DNA of 64,000 nucleotides, from assembly GCA_963837775.1 (NCBI GenBank), contig CAWIOX010000004.1:558001-622000 (forward strand), given 5' to 3'. This DNA is from CAWIOX01 sp963837775. GTDB taxonomy: Bacteria; Pseudomonadota; Gammaproteobacteria; Burkholderiales; Burkholderiaceae_D. The notes below the pieces were generated by a model. It saw nothing but the letters and a program-made list of their open reading frames with translations, was not told where the DNA came from and did no database searches. The translations under genes were made by a program, and so were the position numbers. Shown piece after piece: positions 18,801 through 27,029 of this stretch. The stretch's first letter is position 1, and the number at the start of each line of letters is the position of its first letter.

Positions 18801-19039
18801 TTGTCGATGATGCGCTCGACGACTTGCCATGTGATCGGCTCGATGTAAGTCACATCAGCCATCTCCGGATCGGTCATGATGGTTGCCGGATTACTGTTGA
18901 CGAGAATGACTTTATAGCCCTCTTCGCGCAGTGCTTTACACGCTTGCGCGCCGGAATAGTCAAATTCGCAGGCCTGGCCGATAATGATCGGACCAGCACC
19001 GATGATCAGGATGCTTTTAATGTCATTGCGCTTAGGCAT
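15821..19039 (-). CDS. carB: carbamoyl-phosphate synthase large subunit
   Basis: The subunit makes carbamoyl phosphate from bicarbonate, ATP and ammonia passed from CarA, for arginine and pyrimidine synthesis. The 1072-residue protein has the full domain order: two homologous ATP-grasp halves (each with a carbamoyl-phosphate-synthase signature such as FTMGGSGGGIAYN and VRPSYVLGGRAMEIV), an oligomerisation domain between them and a C-terminal regulatory MGS domain from about residue 930. Its ATG overlaps the carA stop by 8 bases. Confidence 0.97.
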   Translation of the reverse strand: MPKRNDIKSILIIGAGPIIIGQACEFDYSGAQACKALREEGYKVILVNSNPATIMTDPEMADVTYIEPITWQVVERIIDKERPDAILPTMGGQTALNCALDLHNNGVLTKYNCELIGASPEAIDKAEDRSKFKEAMTKIGLGSARSGVAHTMEESWAVQKELGFPTIIRPSFTMGGSGGGIAYNAEEFETICKRGLEASPTSELLIEESLIGWKEYEMEVVRDKADNCIIVCSIENLDPMGVHTGDSITVAPAQTLTDKEYQIMRNASLAVLREIGVDTGGSNVQFSINPQDGRMIVIEMNPRVSRSSALASKATGFPIAKIAAKLAVGFTLDELRNEITGGATPASFEPSIDYVVTKIPRFAFEKFPQADSHLTTQMKSVGEVMAIGRTFQESFQKALRGLEVGVDGLNEMTKDREIIEEELGEPGPERIWYVGDAFAQGFTLEEVHQLTRIDMWFLVQIKEIVDIELWLETQTLDALDKPLLYKLKQKGFADRRLAKLLKTTDTAVREKRHALNIRPVYKRVDTCAAEFSTKTAYMYSTYDEECESQPTDKKKIMVLGGGPNRIGQGIEFDYCCVHAALAMRADGYETIMVNCNPETVSTDYDTSDRLYFESLTLEDVLEIVAIEKPYGVIVQYGGQTPLKLALDLEANGVPIIGTSPDMIDAAEDRERFQQLLQKLGLLQPPNRTARTEQEAIEKALEIGYPLVVRPSYVLGGRAMEIVHEQRDLERYMREAVKVSHDSPVLLDRFLNDAIECDVDCISDGTRTFIGGVMEHIEQAGVHSGDSACSLPPYSLSQETIDVLKHQTAQMAKGLNVVGLMNVQFAIQQKDGKDVVYVLEVNPRASRTVPYVSKATGLQLAKIAARCMVGQSLDSQGIMHEVVPPYFSVKEAVFPFVKFPGVDTILGPEMKSTGEVMGVGMTFGEAFVKSQLGAGVKLPKSGKVFISVKPSDKPSAVQVAKDLVALGFTIVATKGTAAAISAAGVPVTVVNKKSEGRPHIVDMIKNNEISLVINTVEEKRSAIIDSRAIRVSALAARVTTYTTIFGAEAAVQGMAHLDELCVYDLQGLHKTLH

Positions 19040-20195
19040 TTTTAATCTTCTCCATCACGCTTGTTTCCATCATTGTCACAAAGCGGTCAAACAGGTAGGC
19101 GATATCGTGCGGACCGGGCGACGCTTCAGGATGCCCCTGAAAACAGAACGCCGGCTTGTCAGTGCGGGCAAAGCCCTGAAGTGAGCCATCGAAAAGGGAT
19201 ACGTGAGTCACACGGCAATTAGCCGGCAATGTCGCCGCATCAACGGCAAAACCATGGTTTTGCGAAGTGATCAGAACTTGCTTGCTGTCAAGATCCTGCA
19301 CCGGATGGTTGGCACCATGGTGACCAAACTTCATCTTGAGTGTTTTTGCACCGGAGGCCAATGCCAGGATTTGATGCCCGAGACAGATGCCGAAGGTGGG
19401 AATACCGCTCTCAACCAACGTCCCGACTGCAGCGATGGCGTAATCACAAGGCTCCGGATCGCCGGGGCCATTGGACAGGAAAATACCATCCGGATTCAAG
19501 GCCAAGGCTTCAGCAGCAGTGGCTTGTGCCGGCAAGACGGTGACTTTGCAGCCGCGTTGCGCCAGCATGCGCAAGATATTGCGCTTGATGCCAAAGTCAA
19601 AAGCGACAACGTGATACTTTGGCGAAACTAACTCGCCGTAGCCCTTGCCCAGCGCCCACTCCGTTTCAGTCCACTCGTAAGGCTCGGAAGCAGAAACAAC
19701 CTTGGCCAGATCCATGCCGCCCAGACCCGGGAATGCACGCGCCAGGGCCAGCGCCTTTCCTGCATCCTGTCCGACCAAAATAGCTCCGCCTTGAGCTCCT
19801 TTTTCACGCAGGATACGGGTTAATTTACGGGTATCAATACCTGAAATGGCGACAATGCCCTCTGCCTTCAGGTAGTCGGATAATGTTTGTGTCGAACGGA
19901 AATTGGATGTAACAATCGGCAAATCCTTGATGATGAGTCCTGCAGCATGGACTTTGAAGGACTCGATATCTTCGGGATTGACGCCTGTATTGCCAATATG
20001 AGGATAAGTCAGCGTAACGATCTGATGACTGTAGCTGGGATCGGTAAGAATTTCCTGGTAACCGGTCATCGAAGTATTAAATACTACCTCACCGGTAGTA
20101 TGGCCTTCAGCGCCAATCGAGAAACCTTGGAAAATCGACCCATCTGCTAGCGCGAGTATGGCCGGAACGGTGTGGCCAGAAAAAAATGGCAGCAA
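19032..20195 (-). CDS. carA: carbamoyl-phosphate synthase small (glutaminase) subunit
   Basis: CarA releases ammonia from glutamine for CarB. The 387-residue protein has the N-terminal CPSase small-chain domain (GEVVFNTSMTGYQEILTDPSY) and a C-terminal class I glutamine amidotransferase domain with the nucleophile Cys in FGICLGHQILALA and the His/Glu pair in FQGHPEASPGPHD. The upstream 230 bp up to the GlcG/HbpS-type gene contain a 9-bp inverted repeat (TAAGCTTGC at 20383, GCAAGCTTA ending at 20425) overlapping the upstream gene's stop codon. Confidence 0.96.
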   Translation of the reverse strand: MLPFFSGHTVPAILALADGSIFQGFSIGAEGHTTGEVVFNTSMTGYQEILTDPSYSHQIVTLTYPHIGNTGVNPEDIESFKVHAAGLIIKDLPIVTSNFRSTQTLSDYLKAEGIVAISGIDTRKLTRILREKGAQGGAILVGQDAGKALALARAFPGLGGMDLAKVVSASEPYEWTETEWALGKGYGELVSPKYHVVAFDFGIKRNILRMLAQRGCKVTVLPAQATAAEALALNPDGIFLSNGPGDPEPCDYAIAAVGTLVESGIPTFGICLGHQILALASGAKTLKMKFGHHGANHPVQDLDSKQVLITSQNHGFAVDAATLPANCRVTHVSLFDGSLQGFARTDKPAFCFQGHPEASPGPHDIAYLFDRFVTMMETSVMEKIKNA

Positions 20196-20422
20196 GGGTA
20201 ACTCCTGATGTTGTTACCGCCGCTGCGCCGCATCAAAATGACCACCAGACACCCAAGCTGTACGCTTTGTTAGGAATTTGACAGGTCGTTTCGACGGGAT
20301 AAAAGATGGTATGCGCTACGGCGGGTATAAGATTAGTTAAACCCTGCAATTATAGCGCAAAACCACCTTCCCGGCAAACGTGTAAGCTTGCGGTAAGGCT
20401 AGCCGAACAAGCATTTGCAAGC

Positions 20423-20830
20423 TTATATCCCAAGTGCGGCAATACCAGCCTTTGCGATTTGGGCATCTTCTGCCGATTTAACACCGGAGACACCTACCGC
20501 ACCCAGACATTGCCCATTCAACATGATCGGTACACCGCCTTCAAGCATACCGCCAATATATGGCGCCGACAGGAAGGAAACACGACCGTTATTGATCATG
20601 TCCTCATAAATTTTCGTTTCTCGATGACCCAATGCAGCAGTTTGTGCTTTCGCCGGTGCAATATGTGCCGAAACCGGCGCTACGCCATCCAGACGCTGGA
20701 ACCACAATAAATGACCGCCATCATCCACAATCGAAATGGCTACTGCCCAGTTATTAGCCTTGGCTTCTGCCTCCGCTGCTGCTGCAATTTTCTTAACATC
20801 GTCCAGTGTCAACACTTGCTTGGATTGCAT
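20423..20830 (-). CDS. GlcG/HbpS-family haem-binding-like protein
   Basis: This 135-residue protein matches the GlcG/HbpS (PF03928) family: start LTLDDVKKIAAAAEAEAKANNWAV (split: LTLDDVKKIAAAAEAEA, then KANNWAVAISIVDDGGHLL), the middle KAQTAALGHRET and the Gly-rich end GGVPIMLNGQCLGAVGVSG. Family members bind haem or small ligands, or are parts of glycolate oxidase gene sets, but no glc gene lies nearby. No signal peptide is seen, so it is probably cytoplasmic. It stands alone upstream of carA on the same strand. Confidence 0.8.
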   Translation of the reverse strand: MQSKQVLTLDDVKKIAAAAEAEAKANNWAVAISIVDDGGHLLWFQRLDGVAPVSAHIAPAKAQTAALGHRETKIYEDMINNGRVSFLSAPYIGGMLEGGVPIMLNGQCLGAVGVSGVKSAEDAQIAKAGIAALGI

Positions 20831-21030
20831 CTTGCCTCCTGATCTTGAGTGAAGCAGGATTGTACGACAGCCATACTGCTCATAACCATCAAAACACTTT
20901 TTACAATGAATTGCAATGTCAGGAATCGGCTGCAGCGGAGTCGGTTATCGATGCCTTTTCAGATAAGAATTTTTGACAGCTCGGGCAGATTACCTTACAT
21001 TGCATCAGTCATACTCAACAGATTGCCGCA

Positions 21031-21609
21031 ATGACAATAAAAATATCGGATATTTTCAATCTACCCTTGGCGCGCATTTGCATGCTAGCCACAGCGCTAC
21101 TCTGTTGCAATATAGCTTCGAGCGCAGAACCAATCCGCGGCACGGAGTCAAGCACTTCTGAGTCCAATATCGCACTGACAAAATTTCAAGCAATCACCAG
21201 TCGGGCAGCCGACTTCTCCAGTCGCGCTTCCGAACTGGCAATGCGAGCCATGGGCATGCTGGGTATTCACTATAAATTTGGCAGCAATTCACCGGAGAAT
21301 GGCCTTGATTGCAGTGGCCTGGTGCAATATGTATTCAAGGAAGCTTGGGGCGCAAAATTGCCGCGCACCTCGGCAGAAATCAGCCAGGTTGGAGAGCACA
21401 TCGAAACCAAAGACATGCAACCCGGTGATTTGGTGTTCTACAATACATTGAAACGCGGCTTTTCCCATGTTGGCATTTACCTGGGAGATAACAAATTCAT
21501 CCATGCACCCTCAAGCGGCGGCCAGGTCCGCATCGAAAGTATGGATCTGAGCTATTGGAAAAACCGCTTCAATGGAGTAAGGCGCATCAACGACCCCGAC
21601 CAGCGATAA
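21031..21609 (+). CDS. NlpC/P60 (C40) cell-wall endopeptidase
   Basis: The 192-residue protein has a signal peptide ending in LLCCNIASSA (possible lipid attachment at one of the Cys residues, though the box is poor), a short linker, and an NlpC/P60 domain of about 120 residues. Its catalytic Cys lies in GLDCSGLVQYVF, the His in FSHVGIYLGDNKFIHAP and the third polar residue in that same HAP stretch. Such enzymes cut D-Glu-mesoDAP links in peptidoglycan stem peptides. Its downstream neighbour on the opposite strand (21630) is convergent. Confidence 0.85.
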   Translation: MTIKISDIFNLPLARICMLATALLCCNIASSAEPIRGTESSTSESNIALTKFQAITSRAADFSSRASELAMRAMGMLGIHYKFGSNSPENGLDCSGLVQYVFKEAWGAKLPRTSAEISQVGEHIETKDMQPGDLVFYNTLKRGFSHVGIYLGDNKFIHAPSSGGQVRIESMDLSYWKNRFNGVRRINDPDQR

Positions 21610-21629
21610 TCGATCTGCGGGTTTAGCGA

Positions 21630-22532
21630 TCACTGTTCACGCAAGACTTTGAGTTTCTGCTTGATCTCGGCCATGACGGCCGTAGCAGCTCTCTCCCCGG
21701 CCAGGATCGCCACATTGCGGCCATTGAAATCACTCCCCTTCATGCTGCCAAGACCAGGCTGGATCACTATATCAGCCTCTTTCAATTCATAATAATTGAT
21801 ACGCTGACCCATGATGGTGAAGGTCTGCAGGAGCACCTCAATCGAACTTGACGCCGACTGAACATCGGCCTGAGATGAAATATTTACTGCAATCACGAAA
21901 TCCGCACCCATCTCGCGTGCGAATCGTACCGGCACCGGCGATACCAATCCCCCATCGACGTACACATGATCGCCAATTCTTACAGGTTGAAAAATACTCG
22001 GCACCGATGAAGACGCGCGTACCGCCAGCCCCGTATTTCCGCGCTGAAAGAGGATGGGCAGACCTGTATTCAAGTCGGTCGCAACCACACCAAATGGTTT
22101 TTTTAGCCTCTCCAGCGGGGTATTGTTGACGGTCTTATTGATGTAATTCTGCAAGCCCTCCCCCTTCAATACTCCGCTAGATTTGGAAAACAATGGAAGT
22201 GACCAGTCAGATATGGTCGCCTCATCCATGTCAATCGCCAGTTTTTGTAAAGCGAAGCCATTATTACCTGCCGCATACAACGCCCCGACCAGACTGCCGG
22301 CGCTGGTACCCGTGACGATATCCGGCACGATACCCTGCGCTTCCAACGCCTTGATCACGCCAATATGCGCAAAGCCACGCGCTGCACCGCCCCCTAATGC
22401 AAGGCCAATCTTAATGTTACGTACAGGCTTAGCCTGTGCCACGACCGGAAGGTGCGTCGGGCTAGTGGTTTGACAGCCGGCAAGCAGAACGGCAGCACAC
22501 AGCAAAGCGAATGATAAACGGACAAGAGACAT
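21630..22532 (-). CDS. patatin-like phospholipase, lipoprotein (RssA type)
   Basis: This 300-residue protein begins with a signal peptide with a lipobox LLAGC (Cys at about residue 20), so it is probably an outer-membrane lipoprotein. The patatin domain follows: GGGAARGFAHIGVI (oxyanion loop), GTSAGSLVGALYAAG (nucleophile Ser) and the DGG motif in DHVYVDGGLVSPVPV (catalytic Asp). The Ser-Asp dyad is complete, so the enzyme is expected to hydrolyse acyl esters of phospholipids. It is divergent from the iron-binding protein gene. Confidence 0.88.
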   Translation of the reverse strand: MSLVRLSFALLCAAVLLAGCQTTSPTHLPVVAQAKPVRNIKIGLALGGGAARGFAHIGVIKALEAQGIVPDIVTGTSAGSLVGALYAAGNNGFALQKLAIDMDEATISDWSLPLFSKSSGVLKGEGLQNYINKTVNNTPLERLKKPFGVVATDLNTGLPILFQRGNTGLAVRASSSVPSIFQPVRIGDHVYVDGGLVSPVPVRFAREMGADFVIAVNISSQADVQSASSSIEVLLQTFTIMGQRINYYELKEADIVIQPGLGSMKGSDFNGRNVAILAGERAATAVMAEIKQKLKVLREQ

Positions 22533-22997
22533 GGCAATCCAGAGAAGTGCCGCCCAGAATTACATGAAGCAATAGCGGCGCGGCATGAGCGAATTAATAT
22601 ACTAGGGTAGAGTATTCTAAAAAACGCTTTGTTTGAAAGCGGCTAACGCAGTATTTTTACCAATACTGGCGAAAAATGGTTTAAAGATGAAAATTTCTGA
22701 TTTCACGAGCGCATATTTTAACGCCTAATATCAAACCACTCCTGAAACGTCAAAATGCCAATCGAATACGCATTCCTCCCGTCCTGCATCAAGATCCCCG
22801 GATATTTCTGCCGTGCTTTTCCGCTTACCCCATGAACAAACTGCTTGGGCCGGAAATCACATCATGCGGCAGCCCTGCATCATTCCACTTATTTCCTCCG
22901 AGAAAATCATTCAACCCAACTGAGAACGATTTGCATTTATATTGAATTCGGCTATATACTTATTTAATTGAAAATCATTCTCATTTAAGGATTCTGC
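22533..22997 (+). other. 465-bp intergenic region, divergent promoters
   Basis: No gene was recognised. The right part holds a candidate promoter for the iron-binding protein (-35 TTGCAT at 22931, -10 TATACT at 22955, 18-bp spacer) and a Fur box. Near 22597 a sequence ATATAC, nine bases, GTATTC resembles the AT-rich palindrome seen at 33707, 47448 and 49217, with one extra base in the spacer. Confidence 0.4.
22967..22986 (+). promoter_or_regulatory. candidate Fur box
   Basis: On the opposite strand the site reads AAATGAGAATGATTTTCAA, close to the Fur consensus. It sits just downstream of the candidate -10 and 12 bp before the ATG of an iron-binding protein, where bound Fur would block transcription when iron is plentiful. 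Confidence 0.75.
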
Positions 22998-24038
22998 ATG
23001 AACAGGTTTACCATCAAATTGTTAGCTGCCGCTGCTGTACTAAGCTTGCACGCAGGCGCCCATGCTGAAGAAAAGGTGTTGAATGTTTATTCTGCCCGTC
23101 ACTACCAGACTGATGAAGCGCTTTATGCCGATTTCACGAAACAGACTGGCATCAAAATCAACCGTATTGAAGCGGATGACAATGCGCTGCTTGAGCGTCT
23201 GAAAAACGAAGGCAAGAACAGCCCGGCCGATGTCATTTTGATGGTGGATGCTGCACGCCTGTGGCGTGCCCAAATAGACGGCCTGTTCCAACCGGTGAAA
23301 TCGGATGTTTTGAAAAGCCGCATCCCCGCCAACCTGCAAGGCAAGGATGATGGCAAAGGTCCGGAATGGTTTGGCTTGTCTACCCGCGCCCGGATCATTG
23401 TTTACAACAAGGCAACCGTCAATCCGGCTGAAGTCGCCACCTATGAATCACTGTCATCCGCACAAAATAAAGGCAAGGTCTGCACCCGCTCCGGCTCACA
23501 CCCTTACATGCTGTCGCTGATCGGTTCGATGATTGAACGTAATGGCGAAAAAGCGACGGAAGACTGGGCACGTGGTGTCGTAACCAATTTTGCCCGTCCA
23601 CCGCGCGGCGGCGATACCGATCAGATTAACGGCGTCGCTTCAGGCGAGTGCGGTATTGCGCTGGCCAATACTTACTACTACATCCGCATGCTGCGCTCGA
23701 CCAAACCGGCAGACCGGGAAGCCATGAGCAAGGTATCCTTCGTCTGGCCCAACCAGAAAACTAGCGGGACGCACGTCAATATCGCCGGTGGCGGTGTCGC
23801 AAAAAATGCGCCGCATCGTGAGGCTGCAGTGAAGTTCATGGAGTATTTGTCGAGCGACCCGGCACAGCTTAATTTTGCCGAAGGCAATAACGAATGGCCG
23901 GCCGTTGCGAGCGTCAAGACAAGCAACGCAGCGCTGGAATCGCTGGGCAAGTTCAAGGCTGAAAACCTGTCGATTGCCACCATCGGCAAGAATCAGATCA
24001 CAGCACAGAAAATTCTGGACCGCGTTAATTATAAATAA
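22998..24038 (+). CDS. Fe(III) ABC-transporter periplasmic binding protein
   Basis: The 346-residue protein has a cleaved signal peptide (HAGAHA-EE) and then the class II binding-protein fold of the FbpA/FutA group: KVLNVYSARHYQTDEALY at the start of the mature chain, and IALANTYYYIRM with the Tyr pair typical of ferric iron binding at about residues 215-225. AAGGATTCTGC precedes its ATG. A Fur box upstream supports iron control. No permease or ATPase gene lies beside it, so it must work with a transporter encoded elsewhere. Confidence 0.9.
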   Translation: MNRFTIKLLAAAAVLSLHAGAHAEEKVLNVYSARHYQTDEALYADFTKQTGIKINRIEADDNALLERLKNEGKNSPADVILMVDAARLWRAQIDGLFQPVKSDVLKSRIPANLQGKDDGKGPEWFGLSTRARIIVYNKATVNPAEVATYESLSSAQNKGKVCTRSGSHPYMLSLIGSMIERNGEKATEDWARGVVTNFARPPRGGDTDQINGVASGECGIALANTYYYIRMLRSTKPADREAMSKVSFVWPNQKTSGTHVNIAGGGVAKNAPHREAAVKFMEYLSSDPAQLNFAEGNNEWPAVASVKTSNAALESLGKFKAENLSIATIGKNQITAQKILDRVNYK

Positions 24039-24062
24039 GTCCCGTTCGCCAGGCTAAACAAG

Positions 24063-24095
24063 CAGGCCCCAAGCACCTGTGGTGATTGGGGCCTG
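24063..24095. terminator. bidirectional hairpin between the iron-binding protein and phoR
   Basis: CAGGCCCCA at 24063-24071 pairs perfectly with TGGGGCCTG at 24087-24095. A T-rich stretch lies to the right (TATTTTTCTT from 24111). It lies between two convergent genes and probably ends both transcripts. Confidence 0.7.
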
Positions 24096-24122
24096 ATGCA
24101 TTTCAGAAAGTATTTTTCTTGA

Positions 24123-25454
24123 TCAGCGGTGCTGTTCTGCTTGGCTGATTGTTATGGGCATCACTTCGCAGATAACGCTGCTGGGAAATTTCACTCTGAA
24201 GGCGCTTCCCACCCCCGGTTGAGACTCAATCAGCAATGTTGCACCGTGGCGCAGAACCACATGTTTGACTATTGCGAGTCCAAGGCCTGTACCCTGGGTT
24301 TCCCTTGAGCGACTTTTATCGACCCGGTAAAAACGCTCAGTCAAACGGGAAATATGTTCCGGCTTGATACCGATGCCATTATCCCGCACCACAAACTCTG
24401 GTCCCGACTCGGTCTCCTGCCAGAGCAGCATAATTTCACCTCCGGCAGGCGTATAGCGCACCGCATTCGATACCAGGTTACTAAAGGCGCTGCGCAATTC
24501 TTCGGTATTACCCCTGATATCGGGCCCGTCGATATGCAACGAGATCGTGTGTCTGCCGGCAGATAGCGCATTAGCCTCCTGCAATATCTGATCCAGCAGC
24601 AATTCCAGATGCACCACCTCGGAACGCAGCGGAAAATCAACCGACTCCAGCCGGGTCAGGGTCAGCATATCCTCCACCAGACCTTGCATGCGCTGCCCCT
24701 GCTCTGCCATCAGTTTCAGATGTGACATGCGCGTTTGCGGCTCGAGATTGCGTTGGCTCATGGCGATTTCAAGAAAACCGTTGATCACGGTCAGCGGCGT
24801 GCGCAACTCATGCGAGGCGTTGGCAATGAAATCGCGCCGCACCATTTCAATTCGTTCCGACTCCGTCACGTCATGCGTAACCAGAATTTGGCGCCGGGTT
24901 TCAAACGGAATAATCTGGACAATCAGCTTGCGCTCCTTGAGCGTCAGCGTCAGCGGCTTCTCGTAGCGCCCCAGAATGATGTAGTCGATGAAATCGGGGT
25001 TGCGGATCAGATTCGTCACCCGCATGCCCTTGTCACGTTCCAGCGTCAGTCCAAGATGCCTTTCTGCCGCAGGGTTGCACCATTCAAGGAATAAAACGCC
25101 ATCCATGATGACGACACCATCCGGCAGCAAGTGCATGGCCTGTCTGAAGCGGGTCAGCCATTCAGTCAGCTCAGCCTGATTCTTCTCATCATCCCGGCGC
25201 AAGCGATACAAACGGGAAAAAATATCAGTCCAGGCGCCCCAGCCATCAGGCAGTTTCTCGCTATTGGGGTTATCCAGCCAGTTCCCCAGTTGATAAAGAT
25301 AGGACAACTGCAAGACCACCAGGCCTCCCATCCCCAGCACGGCAGCAATCAGGCCGGGAATGGCACCCCAGAAAAACCAGACGACACCGGCAGCAATGAG
25401 TGTGAATAACATGCGCAAGGTCGCTGGAACCCAGAACAGCAACAATGGATTCAT
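24123..25454 (-). CDS. phoR: phosphate-sensing histidine kinase PhoR
   Basis: PhoR phosphorylates PhoB when phosphate is scarce. Of 443 residues, two N-terminal membrane helices (about 9-50) are followed by a HAMP-like linker, a PAS domain (about 90-200) and the kinase core: H-box ANASHELRTPLTVINGF with the phospho-acceptor His, N-box SNAVRYTPAGG, G1 VVRDNGIGIKPEHI and G2 GTGLGLAIVKH. PhoB starts 14 bp upstream on the same strand, so this is the last gene of the pst-pho operon. Confidence 0.95.
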   Translation of the reverse strand: MNPLLLFWVPATLRMLFTLIAAGVVWFFWGAIPGLIAAVLGMGGLVVLQLSYLYQLGNWLDNPNSEKLPDGWGAWTDIFSRLYRLRRDDEKNQAELTEWLTRFRQAMHLLPDGVVIMDGVLFLEWCNPAAERHLGLTLERDKGMRVTNLIRNPDFIDYIILGRYEKPLTLTLKERKLIVQIIPFETRRQILVTHDVTESERIEMVRRDFIANASHELRTPLTVINGFLEIAMSQRNLEPQTRMSHLKLMAEQGQRMQGLVEDMLTLTRLESVDFPLRSEVVHLELLLDQILQEANALSAGRHTISLHIDGPDIRGNTEELRSAFSNLVSNAVRYTPAGGEIMLLWQETESGPEFVVRDNGIGIKPEHISRLTERFYRVDKSRSRETQGTGLGLAIVKHVVLRHGATLLIESQPGVGSAFRVKFPSSVICEVMPITISQAEQHR

Positions 25455-25468
25455 AGTCCTGGAAACGC

Positions 25469-26158
25469 TTATTTCTCGGACAGCATGTAGCCTACGCTAC
25501 GCACTGTCTTGATGAGGTTTTCGGCATCTTTCAATGCTTTTCTGAGGCGTAAGACATGGACATCGACCGTTCGCTCTTCAATGACCACATGATCGCCCCA
25601 CACCTTGTCGAGCAATTGGCTTCTCGAAAAAACGCGATCCGGATGCGCCAGAAAAAACTTTAGCAATTTGAATTCGGCATGACCAATGTCTATTTTCTGC
25701 TCGTTCAAGCTGACGCTGCAACTCACCGGATCCAGCTGCACCGGTCCGGCACTCATCATGTTCTGCGCATGTTCCGGCGTTTTACGACGCAACAAGGCTT
25801 TCATGCGGGCGGTCAATTCGCGTGGTGAAAAAGGCTTGGTGACATAGTCGTCGGCGCCGTGATCCAGGCCGGAAATTTTATCCTCCTCCATGCTTTTCGC
25901 CGTCAACATGATTACAGGCAACGCGCTCAACTGGCGATCCGCCCTGATCTTGGACAGCAGGCGCAATCCGGTTTGATCAGGCAGCATCCAGTCCAGCAGG
26001 ATCATGTGCGGCGTGCGGCGTTGCAGGAATGCCCAGGCATCCGCCACATTATTGACCGCGACAGTATTCCAGCCGGCCTCCTTCAGCGTGAACGTCAACA
26101 GCTCAACGATCGGGTGCTCATCTTCAACGATCAGTATTGTAGTTTTATCGGCTGCCAT
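25469..26158 (-). CDS. phoB: phosphate regulon response regulator PhoB
   Basis: This 229-residue OmpR-family regulator has a receiver domain with the acceptor Asp in HMILLDWMLPDQTGLRLL (near residue 54) and the Lys in TKPFSPREL, and a winged-helix DNA-binding domain from about residue 135 with VFSRSQLLDKVWG and ERTVDVHVLRLRKAL. It binds PHO boxes such as those at 30987, 31043 and 36556. It lies five bp after phoU. Confidence 0.96.
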   Translation of the reverse strand: MAADKTTILIVEDEHPIVELLTFTLKEAGWNTVAVNNVADAWAFLQRRTPHMILLDWMLPDQTGLRLLSKIRADRQLSALPVIMLTAKSMEEDKISGLDHGADDYVTKPFSPRELTARMKALLRRKTPEHAQNMMSAGPVQLDPVSCSVSLNEQKIDIGHAEFKLLKFFLAHPDRVFSRSQLLDKVWGDHVVIEERTVDVHVLRLRKALKDAENLIKTVRSVGYMLSEK

Positions 26159-26163
26159 AATGT

Positions 26164-26868
26164 TCAGGATGCGTTATCCAATTTGATCGCAGCATAATCG
26201 GTGTGCCGTATATCCTTGCCTTCGACGATATAAATCACGTATTCGGCAATATTCTTGGCATGATCGCCAATCCGCTCAATCGCCTTGGCAACCCACAGGG
26301 TATCCAGAGCAGCCGATATCGTCCGCGGGTCTTCCATCATGAACGTGATCAGATTGCGCATGATGGAGCGGAACTCATGGTCAATGATCTCATCTTTTGC
26401 AATGATCTTGATCGCCTGTTTTTCATCCAGCCGTGCAAACGCATCCAGTGCATCATGCAGCATGTCGCCGGCACTATTGGCGATCACGCGTACCGCCTCA
26501 TAGTGATTGATGATGGAACCGTTGCGGCCATGAATGCTGATCGCGGAGCGGGCAATTTTTGACGCCTCGTCACCGACTCGTTCCAGGTCAGTGATGATTT
26601 TCATGGTGGATGTGACGATCCGCAGATCATTGGCCGCCGGTTGACGCTTGACAATCAAATGACTGCACGCATCGTCGAGCGTAACCTCGAGCTGATTCAC
26701 CACATCATCGGCCTTGCGCACGTGTTCTGCACGTTCGATATTACCGGATCGAAAGCATGTCATCGCGTCATGAAACTGACTCTCGACCATACCGCCCATC
26801 GCAAGCACTTTGGAGCGGATAGTTTCCAGGTCCAGATCATATTGCTTTGATAAATGTTCACCAGTCAT
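26164..26868 (-). CDS. phoU: phosphate transport regulator PhoU
   Basis: PhoU links the Pst transporter to PhoR and switches the Pho regulon off in phosphate-rich cells. The 234-residue protein is two three-helix bundles, each with the metal-binding motif: about residues 70-90 (ERVGDEASKIARSA) and 180-200 (ERIGDHAKNIAEYVIYIVEG). The start MTGEHLSKQYDLDLETIR is typical. It lies 161 bp after pstB on the same strand. Confidence 0.96.
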   Translation of the reverse strand: MTGEHLSKQYDLDLETIRSKVLAMGGMVESQFHDAMTCFRSGNIERAEHVRKADDVVNQLEVTLDDACSHLIVKRQPAANDLRIVTSTMKIITDLERVGDEASKIARSAISIHGRNGSIINHYEAVRVIANSAGDMLHDALDAFARLDEKQAIKIIAKDEIIDHEFRSIMRNLITFMMEDPRTISAALDTLWVAKAIERIGDHAKNIAEYVIYIVEGKDIRHTDYAAIKLDNAS

Positions 26869-27029
26869 CGGGTTCTCCTTAATGCTTCTATTGCCCCGGA
26901 AACGGCAGTCGGCCGCTTGCAGGCTTCAATAAAGTCATGAATGTATTGCAATCACTGATACTCAAGATCGACCAATTATTGTGGCCGCATTCCCGTTGCG
27001 ATTGCACGTTGCTGCAACTCCTGGCGGCT

